Below, piece after piece: positions 7,862-15,110 of a DNA stretch of 44,479 nt. How positions within the stretch are numbered: the stretch's first letter is position 1; each line of letters opens with the position of its first letter. A model generated the notes under the pieces. That model was not told the DNA's origin and did no database searches. It was given only the letters and a program-made list of their open reading frames with translations. The DNA is from Nonomuraea cypriaca (GTDB lineage Bacteria > Actinomycetota > Actinomycetes > Streptosporangiales > Streptosporangiaceae): the NCBI RefSeq assembly GCF_015645445.1, contig NZ_JADOGI010000075.1, positions 1 to 44,479 of the forward strand, given 5' to 3'. The translations under genes were made by a program, and so were the position numbers.

Positions 7862-9061
7862 ATGAGCAAGCGTGTCGCGCAGCCGCGCACCAAGGAGCAG
7901 TGGCGCGAGCTCTGCGCTCGCCAGGCGCCGCCGCGGCCGGAACTGGTCAGTCGCAGCGAGTACGGCAACTGGCCCGACGAACGCCGGGGCCCGTTCGATG
8001 AGCAGCGCCGGCGCTGCAACGCCAACCCGCCGTTCCTCAAGCATCCGCAGATCCTGCAGGTGCTGGCGGTGCTGAAGCCGAAACTGACCCAGGGGCAATA
8101 CAGCGAGGACGGCACCTACCACAGTGCGATCATCAACGGGCCCGGGCACTGCGGGAAGACGTCGCTGCTGAAGATGATCGGCAAGGAATATGAGCTGGCC
8201 TGGCGTGAGCGCCACCCCGGCTGGGCGCCCCCGCCGGGGATCTCCGCCTCGGAGTTTCGCGGCGACTTCTTCGGCGACCGGGTGCCGGTCATCTACGTCA
8301 GCGTCAGCACCGGCGCCACCGCCGGCATGCTCTCCCAGGCCGTCGGCAAGTTCCTGCACGTCCCAAACCCCGGCCGGGCGGCGAACAAGTGGACGCTGAC
8401 CGATCCGGTGCTGGATGCGATGGAGGCCTGCGGCGCCGAGCTGCTCCTGCTGGATGACCTGCACATGCTGGACAAGTTCCGCGACGAGGGCCAGGAAATG
8501 AACGACCACATCAAGAACCTGGCCAACCACGCCGCCGTCACCATCGTCGGCGCCGGGATCCTGCTGGAGCAGGGCAACCTGTTCAGCGACGGGGCCCCGC
8601 CCCGCACCCGTCCGGGCAAGGCCGGCACCGCCCCCGGCGCGCGTGAGCGCGGCCGGGCCGGGCAGTTCGGCTCCCGCTTCGCCGATCTGCAGCACCTGGC
8701 GCCCTTCCCGATCGCCACCGCGGCGCAGCAGCGCACCTGGATGTCGCTGGTGCGTCACTTCGAGAGCAATCTGATCCTGCTGGATCACCCGCAGGGCTCC
8801 CTCACCCTGAAGCACTGGCGCTATCTGCATGAACGCACCTCCGGCTACATCGGCGGGCTGACCATGCTGTTCAAAGACGCCGCCCACCTGGCGATGGACT
8901 CAGGTGTCGAAGCGCTCACCCTGGACGTCATGAACCGGGTGGTGCTGGGCCACGACGACGAGGTCGACTACGCCAAGACCAAAGCCCGCCGTCAGACCGC
9001 CGCCAAGCGCCGGGCCAAAAGCGCCCCGCCCCCGCCCAGCCAGGAGACGGGCACCGGATGA
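7862..9061 (+). CDS. tnsC: TnsC/TniB AAA+ ATPase
   Basis: A 399-residue AAA+ regulator of Tn7-like transposition. The Walker A motif GPGHCGKTS is at residues 93-101 and Walker B LLLLDD ends at D198-D199, followed by HMLDKF; a sensor region VTIVGAGILL lies downstream. TnsC filaments on DNA connect TniQ-marked targets to the TnsAB transposase and give target immunity. The gene follows tnsB by 10 bp and its TGA overlaps the tniQ2 ATG (ATGA), suggesting TnsC and TniQ2 are made in step. A proline- and alanine-rich tail is probably unstructured and could be the transposase contact. Confidence 0.93.
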   Translation: MSKRVAQPRTKEQWRELCARQAPPRPELVSRSEYGNWPDERRGPFDEQRRRCNANPPFLKHPQILQVLAVLKPKLTQGQYSEDGTYHSAIINGPGHCGKTSLLKMIGKEYELAWRERHPGWAPPPGISASEFRGDFFGDRVPVIYVSVSTGATAGMLSQAVGKFLHVPNPGRAANKWTLTDPVLDAMEACGAELLLLDDLHMLDKFRDEGQEMNDHIKNLANHAAVTIVGAGILLEQGNLFSDGAPPRTRPGKAGTAPGARERGRAGQFGSRFADLQHLAPFPIATAAQQRTWMSLVRHFESNLILLDHPQGSLTLKHWRYLHERTSGYIGGLTMLFKDAAHLAMDSGVEALTLDVMNRVVLGHDDEVDYAKTKARRQTAAKRRAKSAPPPPSQETGTG

Positions 9062-10338
9062 TCCCGCGCTACACCGCTGAGCTGGCCGAGCCGCCGCGGC
9101 CGCTGCTGCGCCGGTTGGGCCTGGTGCCGCCGCCGGCCGACGGCGAGGCGTTCCACTCCTGGTTCTTCCGCCTGGTCGAGGCCCATCACAGCCACCGCGA
9201 CACGATGACGTCCCTGCTCGGTCTGCCCTCCTACACGCCCCAGCGCTACACCCTGGGCGAGGACTTCTTCACCATCCACGATGGCGAGTACGTCTTCGAG
9301 AACCTGCGCGACGCCACCGGCCTGCGCGCCCGCGCCATGACCGCCATGCTGCTGCCCGGCCAGGGCGGCCGCTACATCACCCACAGCTGGACCGGCATCA
9401 CCACCGCGCGCCCCTGGCCCTGGCGCATCGAAACCGCGGCCGTCTGCCCCCGCTGCCTGGCAGGGCCCGACCCGATCTGGCCCATCGCCTGGCAACTGCT
9501 GCCCACGGTGGTCTGCCCTCTTCACCGCGTCTATCTGGTCGGCTGGTGCCCGAGCTGCCACACCCGGATCAGCGTCGGCGACACACCCCGCTACCGGCGC
9601 GAATGCAACGGCCCCTTCGGCCCGCAAGGACGCATCGTCGGTGCCCGCAACTGCCGCCAGGTGCTGGCGCAGCTGCCCGGCCACAAGCTCGGCGACGAGC
9701 GTCTCCTCACCATCCAGCACGACCTTCGCGCCCGCCTCCATCGCCCGCGGGATGGTCCATTCGAGCTCACCAAGGATTTCTGGGAACTCTACGAAGTGCT
9801 CTTTCGCCTGGCCATCTATCTGGGCACCCCGGAGATGCTGCCCACCGGAACCGACGCCCACCTGTGGTGGACCTTCCACGAGTTCTGCCACCTACGCGAC
9901 CAGCTCGCCCTCAGCGCCGGATACTCCGCCCGGGAGCGCTGCCGCGAACTGACCTTCTACCAGCCAGGACCTCTGCTGACCGCCGCCGGGATGCTCATCG
10001 TTGATGAGATCTGCCTGGGCGGCACGCTTCTGGACGGGTTGCGCTGCTTCATGGACCAACGCCGTTACGACCCCTGGGCCGGCACCCTTTGGCACGAATT
10101 CTGTGAACAGCGCAACAATGTCGCTCTGACCGACCGCATGCTCGGCCACCTCCACATCAACGTGCTTGACGCCGGCCCACTCAAACCCCTCCAACTCTGG
10201 GAACCGGGCGCACCCCACCACCTGCACCCACCCGAAACCGTCGACGACCTGGACTTGCCCGAGGCCGCGCTGCTCCTGGCTGGCGAAGGCATTCGCCCCT
10301 GGCAGTCCGTCGCAGGCGTCCGGTCGTCCCTTCAGTGA
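9058..10338 (+). CDS. tniQ: TniQ-family target-selection protein (second copy)
   Basis: A 426-residue TniQ/TnsD-family protein coupled to tnsC through a 4-nt overlap. The N-terminal family motif PPADGEAFHSWFFRLVEA spans about residues 25-42. The zinc ribbon has the same layout as in the first copy: C130/C133, C153/H156 and C164/C167, with the conserved WPIAWQ between pairs. The C-terminal 250 residues diverge strongly from tniQ1 and presumably set a different target or role. It is longer than minimal TniQ proteins (about 300-400) and shorter than Tn7 TnsD (about 500). Being in the core operon, it is the best candidate for the main targeting factor. Confidence 0.92.
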   Translation: MIPRYTAELAEPPRPLLRRLGLVPPPADGEAFHSWFFRLVEAHHSHRDTMTSLLGLPSYTPQRYTLGEDFFTIHDGEYVFENLRDATGLRARAMTAMLLPGQGGRYITHSWTGITTARPWPWRIETAAVCPRCLAGPDPIWPIAWQLLPTVVCPLHRVYLVGWCPSCHTRISVGDTPRYRRECNGPFGPQGRIVGARNCRQVLAQLPGHKLGDERLLTIQHDLRARLHRPRDGPFELTKDFWELYEVLFRLAIYLGTPEMLPTGTDAHLWWTFHEFCHLRDQLALSAGYSARERCRELTFYQPGPLLTAAGMLIVDEICLGGTLLDGLRCFMDQRRYDPWAGTLWHEFCEQRNNVALTDRMLGHLHINVLDAGPLKPLQLWEPGAPHHLHPPETVDDLDLPEAALLLAGEGIRPWQSVAGVRSSLQ

Positions 10339-10424
10339 CTCATCGTGGTTGACACACAGCTGAGCATCGGAGCCTTTCCGACCGTCGCCTTGACCGCTCC
10401 TCCTGATCTCGGCACCATGCCCGC

Positions 10425-10802
10425 ATGAGTGTCGGCCTGATCATCGCAATGTCCCTGCGCCAGTGGGGACTCATCGACGCATCCATGGACAATGACGCCA
10501 GCGTCGAGACGGTGAACGGCAATCGCCAGCGGGCCGATCTTGCGCGCAGCATCCGCCAGGCCGGTTTGGATCAGATCTTCCGCTGGACACCCGGCGTTCC
10601 CGGCTCCGGCTCATGGCCGCCGCCGGACGAGATCGTGAAACCCAAGCTCACGATCGCCCAGTGGCTTCTCACGATCGATGTCCTCGAACGCTGGGCGGCA
10701 GCCGCCGATCGCACCGGGCGTCACGAAGCCGCCGTCCAAGAACGCGAGCTCCGAGAGCTGATCATCTCTCGGCTTCAAACGCACGGCGTTCAGGCTCACT
10801 GA
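10425..10802 (+). CDS. Unknown 125-residue cargo protein
   Basis: I do not recognise this protein. It lies 86 bp after tniQ2 and 40 bp before the HAD gene, on the same strand, inside the element. It is hydrophilic, with an N-terminal helix, a central proline/glycine stretch (about 55-70) and a C-terminal region rich in Arg/Glu that could be a coiled coil (about 85-120). No signal peptide or membrane segment is seen. Together with the HAD-like gene it forms the whole apparent cargo, so the two may act together; that pairing is inference from position only. Confidence 0.6.
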   Translation: MSVGLIIAMSLRQWGLIDASMDNDASVETVNGNRQRADLARSIRQAGLDQIFRWTPGVPGSGSWPPPDEIVKPKLTIAQWLLTIDVLERWAAAADRTGRHEAAVQERELRELIISRLQTHGVQAH

Positions 10803-10842
10803 GGCCCCCGCAACGTGCTTGCCAACGGAAGGAACCGAAGCG

Positions 10843-11646
10843 ATGAAGCCAGTGCCGTTCCCGAACAGGGTGGTGTTCGTCGATTGGCACGGTGTGCTTT
10901 CCTGCGACCCCTTCTGGGCGTCAATCCGAGACAACACGCGGCATCCGCTTCACTCGCAACTGGTGGAGAGCCTTTCGCTGATCTTCACCGGCGACGGAGC
11001 TCACGCCTGGATGAAGGGTCAGGTGTCCTCCGCTCAGGTGATCGCAGGCATGGGCATCAAGCTGGACCGCCGGTTCCGCGGCGACTTCCTCCAGCGCCGG
11101 CTACTGGCCGACTGCGCCCGGATGCGGGTCAACGTTCCGTTGTTCGAGATGCTCCGCGAGATCAAGACACGTGCCTCGATCGTCGTGTCCACCGACAACG
11201 CGGACTGCTTCGCCGACACTTTCAGGCGGGCACGCAAGACCCAGCGCCCGGCAGGCCACCGTCCGGCGGCAACGTTGGCCGAATGGGCCTTCGTCTGCGA
11301 CGACATGATCTGTTCCAGCGACGTCACAATGCTCAAGAGTGAAGGGATCGACGGATTCTTCGGACCTTGGCTGAGCCGGCACGGCATGACCTTCCAAGAC
11401 GCGCTGCTCATTGATGACTCAGTGAACAACTGCGCCGCCTTCCAAGAGCAGGGAGGAACCGCTCTGTGCTGGAAGATGGGCGCCGACGACATCACCGAGG
11501 CCGCAACCACGCTCAGCCGATGGCTCGACGGGTCTGCCGCATCCGAACTTTCCTACGCTGCCGCTCGCGAGGAGACGGATAGAGACACCCGTCTGGAGGC
11601 TCCGCCAGCAACTTTCGGCCAGATACTTCGAAGCCTGGAGCCATAG
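10843..11646 (+). CDS. HAD-superfamily-like protein (transposon cargo)
   Basis: A 267-residue protein with the motif order of HAD phosphohydrolases: motif I VFVDWHGVLS (D14; the second Asp of DxD is replaced by H16), motif II VVSTDN (S116/T117), a lysine at K165, and motif IV LLIDD (D191/D192). The missing DxD acid means it may not be a normal phosphatase; related proteins may bind a ligand or act as nucleotidase-like enzymes. The ATG at 10843 has GGAAGGA nine bases upstream. A truncated, diverged copy of residues about 118-245 lies outside the transposon at 11889-12251. A hairpin at 11712-11731 probably ends transcription. Confidence 0.78.
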   Translation: MKPVPFPNRVVFVDWHGVLSCDPFWASIRDNTRHPLHSQLVESLSLIFTGDGAHAWMKGQVSSAQVIAGMGIKLDRRFRGDFLQRRLLADCARMRVNVPLFEMLREIKTRASIVVSTDNADCFADTFRRARKTQRPAGHRPAATLAEWAFVCDDMICSSDVTMLKSEGIDGFFGPWLSRHGMTFQDALLIDDSVNNCAAFQEQGGTALCWKMGADDITEAATTLSRWLDGSAASELSYAAAREETDRDTRLEAPPATFGQILRSLEP

Positions 11647-11680
11647 CCCTCAACCCACGCACGCATGATCTTCGGCTGGG

Positions 11681-11785
11681 TACTGTCAACTTCGATGACG
11701 CGAATGCTGGTATTTCGACACCCGTCGAAATGACAGTGCCCAGGTCAGCCGCAGGCCCCACTGTCATGTTCAGTGGCTCCAGACA
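11681..11785 (-). repeat. Right transposon end with TnsB-site-like repeats
   Basis: Read on the minus strand from 11785 the end begins TGTCTGGAGCC and matches the left end at 23 of 31 positions. TGACAGT motifs occur at 11760-11766 and 11682-11688 (both minus strand), and one in the opposite direction at 11731-11737. The AAGTTGACAGT of the inner site closely matches AAGTTGATAGT at the left end. Confidence 0.85.
11712..11731 (+). terminator. Hairpin after the HAD cargo gene
   Basis: A perfect 8-bp stem ATTTCGAC/GTCGAAAT with an ACCC loop lies 65 bp after the HAD stop, inside the right end. It may terminate cargo transcripts or shape the end complex; no U-tract follows. Confidence 0.45.
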
Positions 11786-11791
11786 CGCGTT
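11786..11791. repeat. Target-site duplication, right copy
   Basis: CGCGTT directly after the right transposon end, identical to 3593-3598. Confidence 0.75.
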
Positions 11792-11888
11792 CAAGTACTA
11801 CGCGGGCCCGGTCAAGGTCTTCGGCAAGAACATGTGCGTGAGTATCCACGCCATGCACGGCGACCACACCAGCAGCGGCGCCGGAGGC
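11792..11888 (+). pseudogene. Gene fragment at the right flank
   Basis: The frame immediately beyond the insertion reads FKYYAGPVKVFGKNMCVSI and continues to a Gly-rich end. It looks like a piece of a small secreted or surface protein but lacks a start. It fuses without a stop to the HAD remnant that follows. On the left side of the element the sequence is the tetR promoter, so the two flanks need not come from one gene. Assignment as a fragment is inference. Confidence 0.35.
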
Positions 11889-12251
11889 GATGACAACATG
11901 GACTGCTTCGCCGACACTTTCAGGCGGGTACGCAAGACCCGGCGCCCGGCAGGCCACCGTTCGGCGGCAACGTTGGCTCAGTGGGCCTTCTTCTGCGACG
12001 ACATGATCTGTTCCAGCGACGTCGCAGTACTCAAGAGCGAGGGTCCCGTCGGATTCTTCGGGCCTTGGCTGAGTCGGCACGGCATGACCTTCCACGACGC
12101 GCTGCTCATTGATGACCGAGAGGACAACTGCGCCGCCTTCCGACAGCAGGGAGGAACCGCACTGCGCTGGAGGATGGGCGCCGACGACATCACCGAGGCC
12201 GCAACCGCGCTGAGCCGATGGCTCGACGCGCCTGCCAGCACTGGCGAATAG
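11889..12251 (+). pseudogene. Truncated second copy of the HAD-like gene
   Basis: From GATGACAAC onward this matches the cargo HAD gene, offset by 698 bp, at roughly 90% of bases by eye over about 340 bp. It keeps the motif III lysine and motif IV aspartates (LLIDDREDN) but lacks motif I and most of motif II, so it cannot be a normal HAD enzyme. No stop interrupts it; an open frame runs from an ATG at 11730 inside the transposon end to 12251, and an internal ATG lies at 11898. It ends 23 bp before the APH-family gene, which suggests an original HAD-APH gene pair. Confidence 0.75.
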
Positions 12252-12274
12252 GGTGAGACGGGTCCCGGCCGTCC

Positions 12275-13222
12275 GTGTCAGCATGCACGTTCATGGTGGA
12301 ATACGAGACGAGCGACGAAACACTGGCCGCCATCGCCGGCCGGCACGGGACCACAGCCGAGCAGGTGCGGCCCCTTCCCGCAGGGGTGGCCAACCGCGTC
12401 TTCCTACTCGGAGACGACCTGGTCCTGCGCGTCCCACGGACCAAGCAATTCCTCCCGGACTTGGCCAAGGAGGCCGCAGTCATCCCCGTCGCCCTCCACG
12501 CAGGCGTGCGCACTCCGGAAGTCGTCACCTTCGATGACACCTGTTCTGTGGTGGACGTGCCCTACATGGTGCTTGCCCGAGCGCAGGGAGTAGATCTCGC
12601 ACGCCTCGAACTGTCTGCCGCCGACACGGACGTGGTCTTCCACCAGGTGGGGCGGGAGCTGGCCACGCTGCACCGGCTGTCCCCGGCCACCGCACCGGCC
12701 CTTGCTGCCGTGCCTGTGGAGGACGGCACCGCAGACCCCTGGGCGCTCACCAACCGTCTTCTCGAGGAAGGCTGGATCGACGCCGAGGCGGCCCGCTGGC
12801 TCACCGGCTGGTTCGACCGGCTCTCGACGCATCTCCCCGCGGACCCGCCTGTGGTTTTGGTCCACGGCGACATCGCTCCGCAGAACCTGCTCATCTCGCC
12901 GAAGACGGCTCGGCTCAACGGAATCGTGGATTGGGGCGATGCCCAATGGGCCGACCCTGCCGTCGACTTCGCCAAGATGCCCCTCACCGGCATCCCAGCC
13001 ATGCTCGACGGCTACCGTCAGGAAATCGGCGAGGAAACCTCGATGAGTACCTGGGAAGCTCGCGTGCTGTGGTTCCACCTCACGTGGGCCCTCGGCCGCC
13101 TGGCAGATCCCGTCCCGCACCCGGGCGAACGCCACTGGACCGCCCCTCCAGCCAGTCGGCTTCTGGGGCTGCTCCGTTTCTTCACCTCAGCTCCACCAGC
13201 CCCCTGGGCCGATCTGGCCTGA
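12275..13222 (+). CDS. Aminoglycoside phosphotransferase (APH)-family kinase
   Basis: A 315-residue (GTG start at 12275) or 309-residue (ATG at 12293) small-molecule kinase of the APH/choline kinase fold; neither start has a clear ribosome site. The catalytic loop is HGDIAPQN (H197-N204, catalytic D199) and the metal-binding loop is VDWGD (D219). An N-terminal lobe lysine/Glu pair is plausible around VPRTKQFL...EAAV. Members phosphorylate antibiotics or metabolites, and sequence alone does not show which. Spacing to the HAD remnant upstream suggests former co-transcription. A hairpin at 13299-13337 probably terminates it. Confidence 0.85.
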   Translation: MSACTFMVEYETSDETLAAIAGRHGTTAEQVRPLPAGVANRVFLLGDDLVLRVPRTKQFLPDLAKEAAVIPVALHAGVRTPEVVTFDDTCSVVDVPYMVLARAQGVDLARLELSAADTDVVFHQVGRELATLHRLSPATAPALAAVPVEDGTADPWALTNRLLEEGWIDAEAARWLTGWFDRLSTHLPADPPVVLVHGDIAPQNLLISPKTARLNGIVDWGDAQWADPAVDFAKMPLTGIPAMLDGYRQEIGEETSMSTWEARVLWFHLTWALGRLADPVPHPGERHWTAPPASRLLGLLRFFTSAPPAPWADLA

Positions 13223-13298
13223 TCAACACTTGACGAAACCAGGAGTTTCGGCAACCATCCTATAGGAACCGAAAGTGCTGGCAATGCGACCGAATGCT

Positions 13299-13337
13299 GT
13301 TGGCGCAGAGTCAGGTGGCTGCGACTCCTGCGCCAAC
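13299..13337 (+). terminator. Hairpin after APH-family gene
   Basis: A 10-bp stem GTTGGCGCAG/CTGCGCCAAC is extended by AGTC/GACT past a single bulged C, with an 8-10 base loop. It lies 77 bp after the stop. The remainder of 13223-13503 shows no gene; a weak 6-bp hairpin is at 13234-13250. Confidence 0.6.
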
Positions 13338-13503
13338 GCCTCGGGCGACCTCAGGTCGACCTGACTACAAAGACCAAATGACCGTCTCCGCCTGGCGATC
13401 GTGTGGGAGGACGCACACTGCTCGGAGGGCGACGAGCCGGAGCCCGGAAAGTGGTGGGGCCTTGAGGGAGGGCGACCGGCTCGGCCCCCGGACCGTCGGG
13501 CGG

Positions 13504-14109
13504 CTAGATGTGCCCGTCGCGGCGCCAGGTGCTGTAGATGAGCTCCGTCAGCTCCTCGGCCGTGCCCGCTTTGTTGAGGAGGGCGCGGGCGGACTGGGCC
13601 TCCCTGGTCGTGGGCACATGACCGTCGAGCAGGAGGGGGAGCAGGAGCCGCCGCCCGAGCATCTCACGCCACGAGACCCACGACGGCCTGCGCACCACGG
13701 ACACGTTGACCCGCAGCGCGTGCTCGTTGCCCGCCGGGACACCGGGACGGTCGATCTCGATGGCGACGTACCGGAATCCGTTGGCCAGGTCGCAGGCGTC
13801 GCAGCCGGCCGGACCCCGGCTCAGCCTGTTGCCGCACTCGGTGCAGGTGAACCGGTCGTAGGCGGCGTCCACCACCCGCCACTGGTGCCGGTTGGGCTCG
13901 TCGATCACCATCTCGGCGACGCCGCGCTCCTCCTGGGCCGTCACGGTGCCGAACTCCCGCGCGACGAACTCCCGCCATCCGGATTCGACGATCTCGTCCA
14001 CGATCCCGGCGCATCTCCCGCAGTCAGGAGCCCCGGCAGGCTCCCAATGATCGCATTCCCCGCACTGCCGCATCCTGGAACAGTACTCAACGCCCCAAGC
14101 CGGATTCAC
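13504..14109 (-). CDS. Zinc-ribbon protein of unknown function
   Basis: A protein of 201 residues from the GTG at 14107-14109, or 189 from the ATG at 14071-14073. Two CxxC...CxxC ribbons are evident: CGEC with CGRC near the N-terminus, and CTEC with CDAC in the middle. These are typical structural zinc sites. The rest, including an IEIDRPGVPAGNEHALRVNVSV stretch and helical tail, is unrecognised. It is cytoplasmic by sequence and stands alone, reading toward the APH terminator. I would not assign a function. Confidence 0.7.
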   Translation of the reverse strand: MNPAWGVEYCSRMRQCGECDHWEPAGAPDCGRCAGIVDEIVESGWREFVAREFGTVTAQEERGVAEMVIDEPNRHQWRVVDAAYDRFTCTECGNRLSRGPAGCDACDLANGFRYVAIEIDRPGVPAGNEHALRVNVSVVRRPSWVSWREMLGRRLLLPLLLDGHVPTTREAQSARALLNKAGTAEELTELIYSTWRRDGHI

Positions 14110-14146
14110 CCGATTATCCCGTGGTGACGAGCCGGTATCGGTGATG

Positions 14147-15046
14147 TCAGACGGCGAGGACCTGGGTCAGAGCGTGGGTGGTCTGGCGGACCATGCCCGG
14201 GTTGGTGTCCCAGTAGTACGCCAGCGCCGCCACGGCCTGGGAGAGCGCCCAACCTCGGCCGCGTAGCCAGGACGCGTCGTCCACGTCAAGTTCGGCACGG
14301 AAGCGCCGGCGGTTGTCGCCCGCGAACACGTTCCATGCGGGCTGGAGATCACAGGCGGGATCGCCCACGTTGAGGCCGCCGAAGTCGATGACCGCCGACA
14401 GGCGGCCGTCGACGACGAGCAGGTTGCCCGGCAGGAGGTCGCCGTGGACCCAGACCTCCGGGCCGTCCCAGGCCGGGGCCCCGAGCGACTCCTCCCACGA
14501 GCGGAGCGCCCCCGCGCCGTCGATGCGGTCGCCGAGCTGGGCGATCGACCGGCGGACATGCTCGTCGCTCTCCGCGAGCGGGCCGCCGCGCGAGTGCGGG
14601 GCGCGGGGATGCGCGCCGGCCGTGCCGACCCGGCGCAGCGCCTTCACGAACGCGGCGAGGTCGGTGGCAGCCTGGTCCAGATCGCGGATCGTGCCGTTGG
14701 CGTCGTCGCCGGGCAGCCACTCGTACACCGACCAGCCGAAGGGATAGTCCTCCGCCGGCTCACCCGCCGCGAGCTGCACCGGGACGGCGAGCGGCAGATG
14801 CGGCGCGAGCTTCGGCAGCCACCGCGCCTCCTTGGAGGCCTGCCCGGTCGCCCACGCGATGCGTGGGAGCCGGACGGACAAGTGATCGCCGAGCCGGTAG
14901 ATGTCGTGGTCAGTCCCGTAGGAGTCGACTCGTTCGATCGGCAGGCCGGCCCACTGCGGGAACTGCCCCGCGAGCAACCGGCGTACGAGCGCGGTGTCGG
15001 TCCGGACTTCGTCGCGGTGCATCCTGGTGGTTTTCATCGCCGTCAT
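14147..15046 (-). CDS. APH-family phosphotransferase
   Basis: A 299-residue APH-fold kinase, only distantly similar to the one at 12275-13222. The N-lobe has the SVRLPRIAWA strand and KEARWL helix, the catalytic loop is HGDLLPGN (H201-N208, D203), and the metal loop is VIDFGG (D221). The pattern resembles the streptomycin/hygromycin-type and macrolide 2'-phosphotransferase-like relatives common on actinobacterial chromosomes; the true substrate is unknown. An in-frame ATG three codons in (15037) is an alternative start. It reads in the same direction as the potassium transporter upstream, 64 bp away. Confidence 0.87.
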   Translation of the reverse strand: MTAMKTTRMHRDEVRTDTALVRRLLAGQFPQWAGLPIERVDSYGTDHDIYRLGDHLSVRLPRIAWATGQASKEARWLPKLAPHLPLAVPVQLAAGEPAEDYPFGWSVYEWLPGDDANGTIRDLDQAATDLAAFVKALRRVGTAGAHPRAPHSRGGPLAESDEHVRRSIAQLGDRIDGAGALRSWEESLGAPAWDGPEVWVHGDLLPGNLLVVDGRLSAVIDFGGLNVGDPACDLQPAWNVFAGDNRRRFRAELDVDDASWLRGRGWALSQAVAALAYYWDTNPGMVRQTTHALTQVLAV

Positions 15047-15110
15047 CCTTGACCGTGGCTCCCGATCACGGCAATCGATTTTCCGGGCGCGTCGGTCCGG
15101 CGGACCCGGC

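Larger units (their letters stand above)
3599..11785 (+). mobile_element. Tn7-like transposon (tniQ-tnsABC-tniQ plus cargo)
   Basis: An 8187-bp element with all core genes on the plus strand: tniQ1, tnsA, tnsB, tnsC, tniQ2, an unknown 125-residue protein and a HAD-like protein. The ends are inverted repeats starting TGTCTGG on both sides, fitting the TGT...ACA rule for the Tn7/Mu class. Internal TGAYAGT-bearing repeats recur at both ends. Identical CGCGTT flanks support a genuine insertion. The presence of TnsA predicts cut-and-paste movement with double-strand excision. No Cas gene, CRISPR array or attachment tRNA is seen, so targeting should be by TniQ/TnsD-type proteins. All genes look intact, so the element may be active. 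Confidence 0.9.

Noticed and set aside
13223..13503. A second right end beyond the APH gene, making the element larger
   Set aside because: No inverted TGTCTGG or TGACAGT sites found; only hairpins.
15043..15110. A frame ending KSIAVIGSHGQG just after ktrB, resembling a KtrA Rossmann start
   Set aside because: It is a short tail of a shadow frame with a stop at once; the APH start lies there. No downstream KtrA sequence follows.
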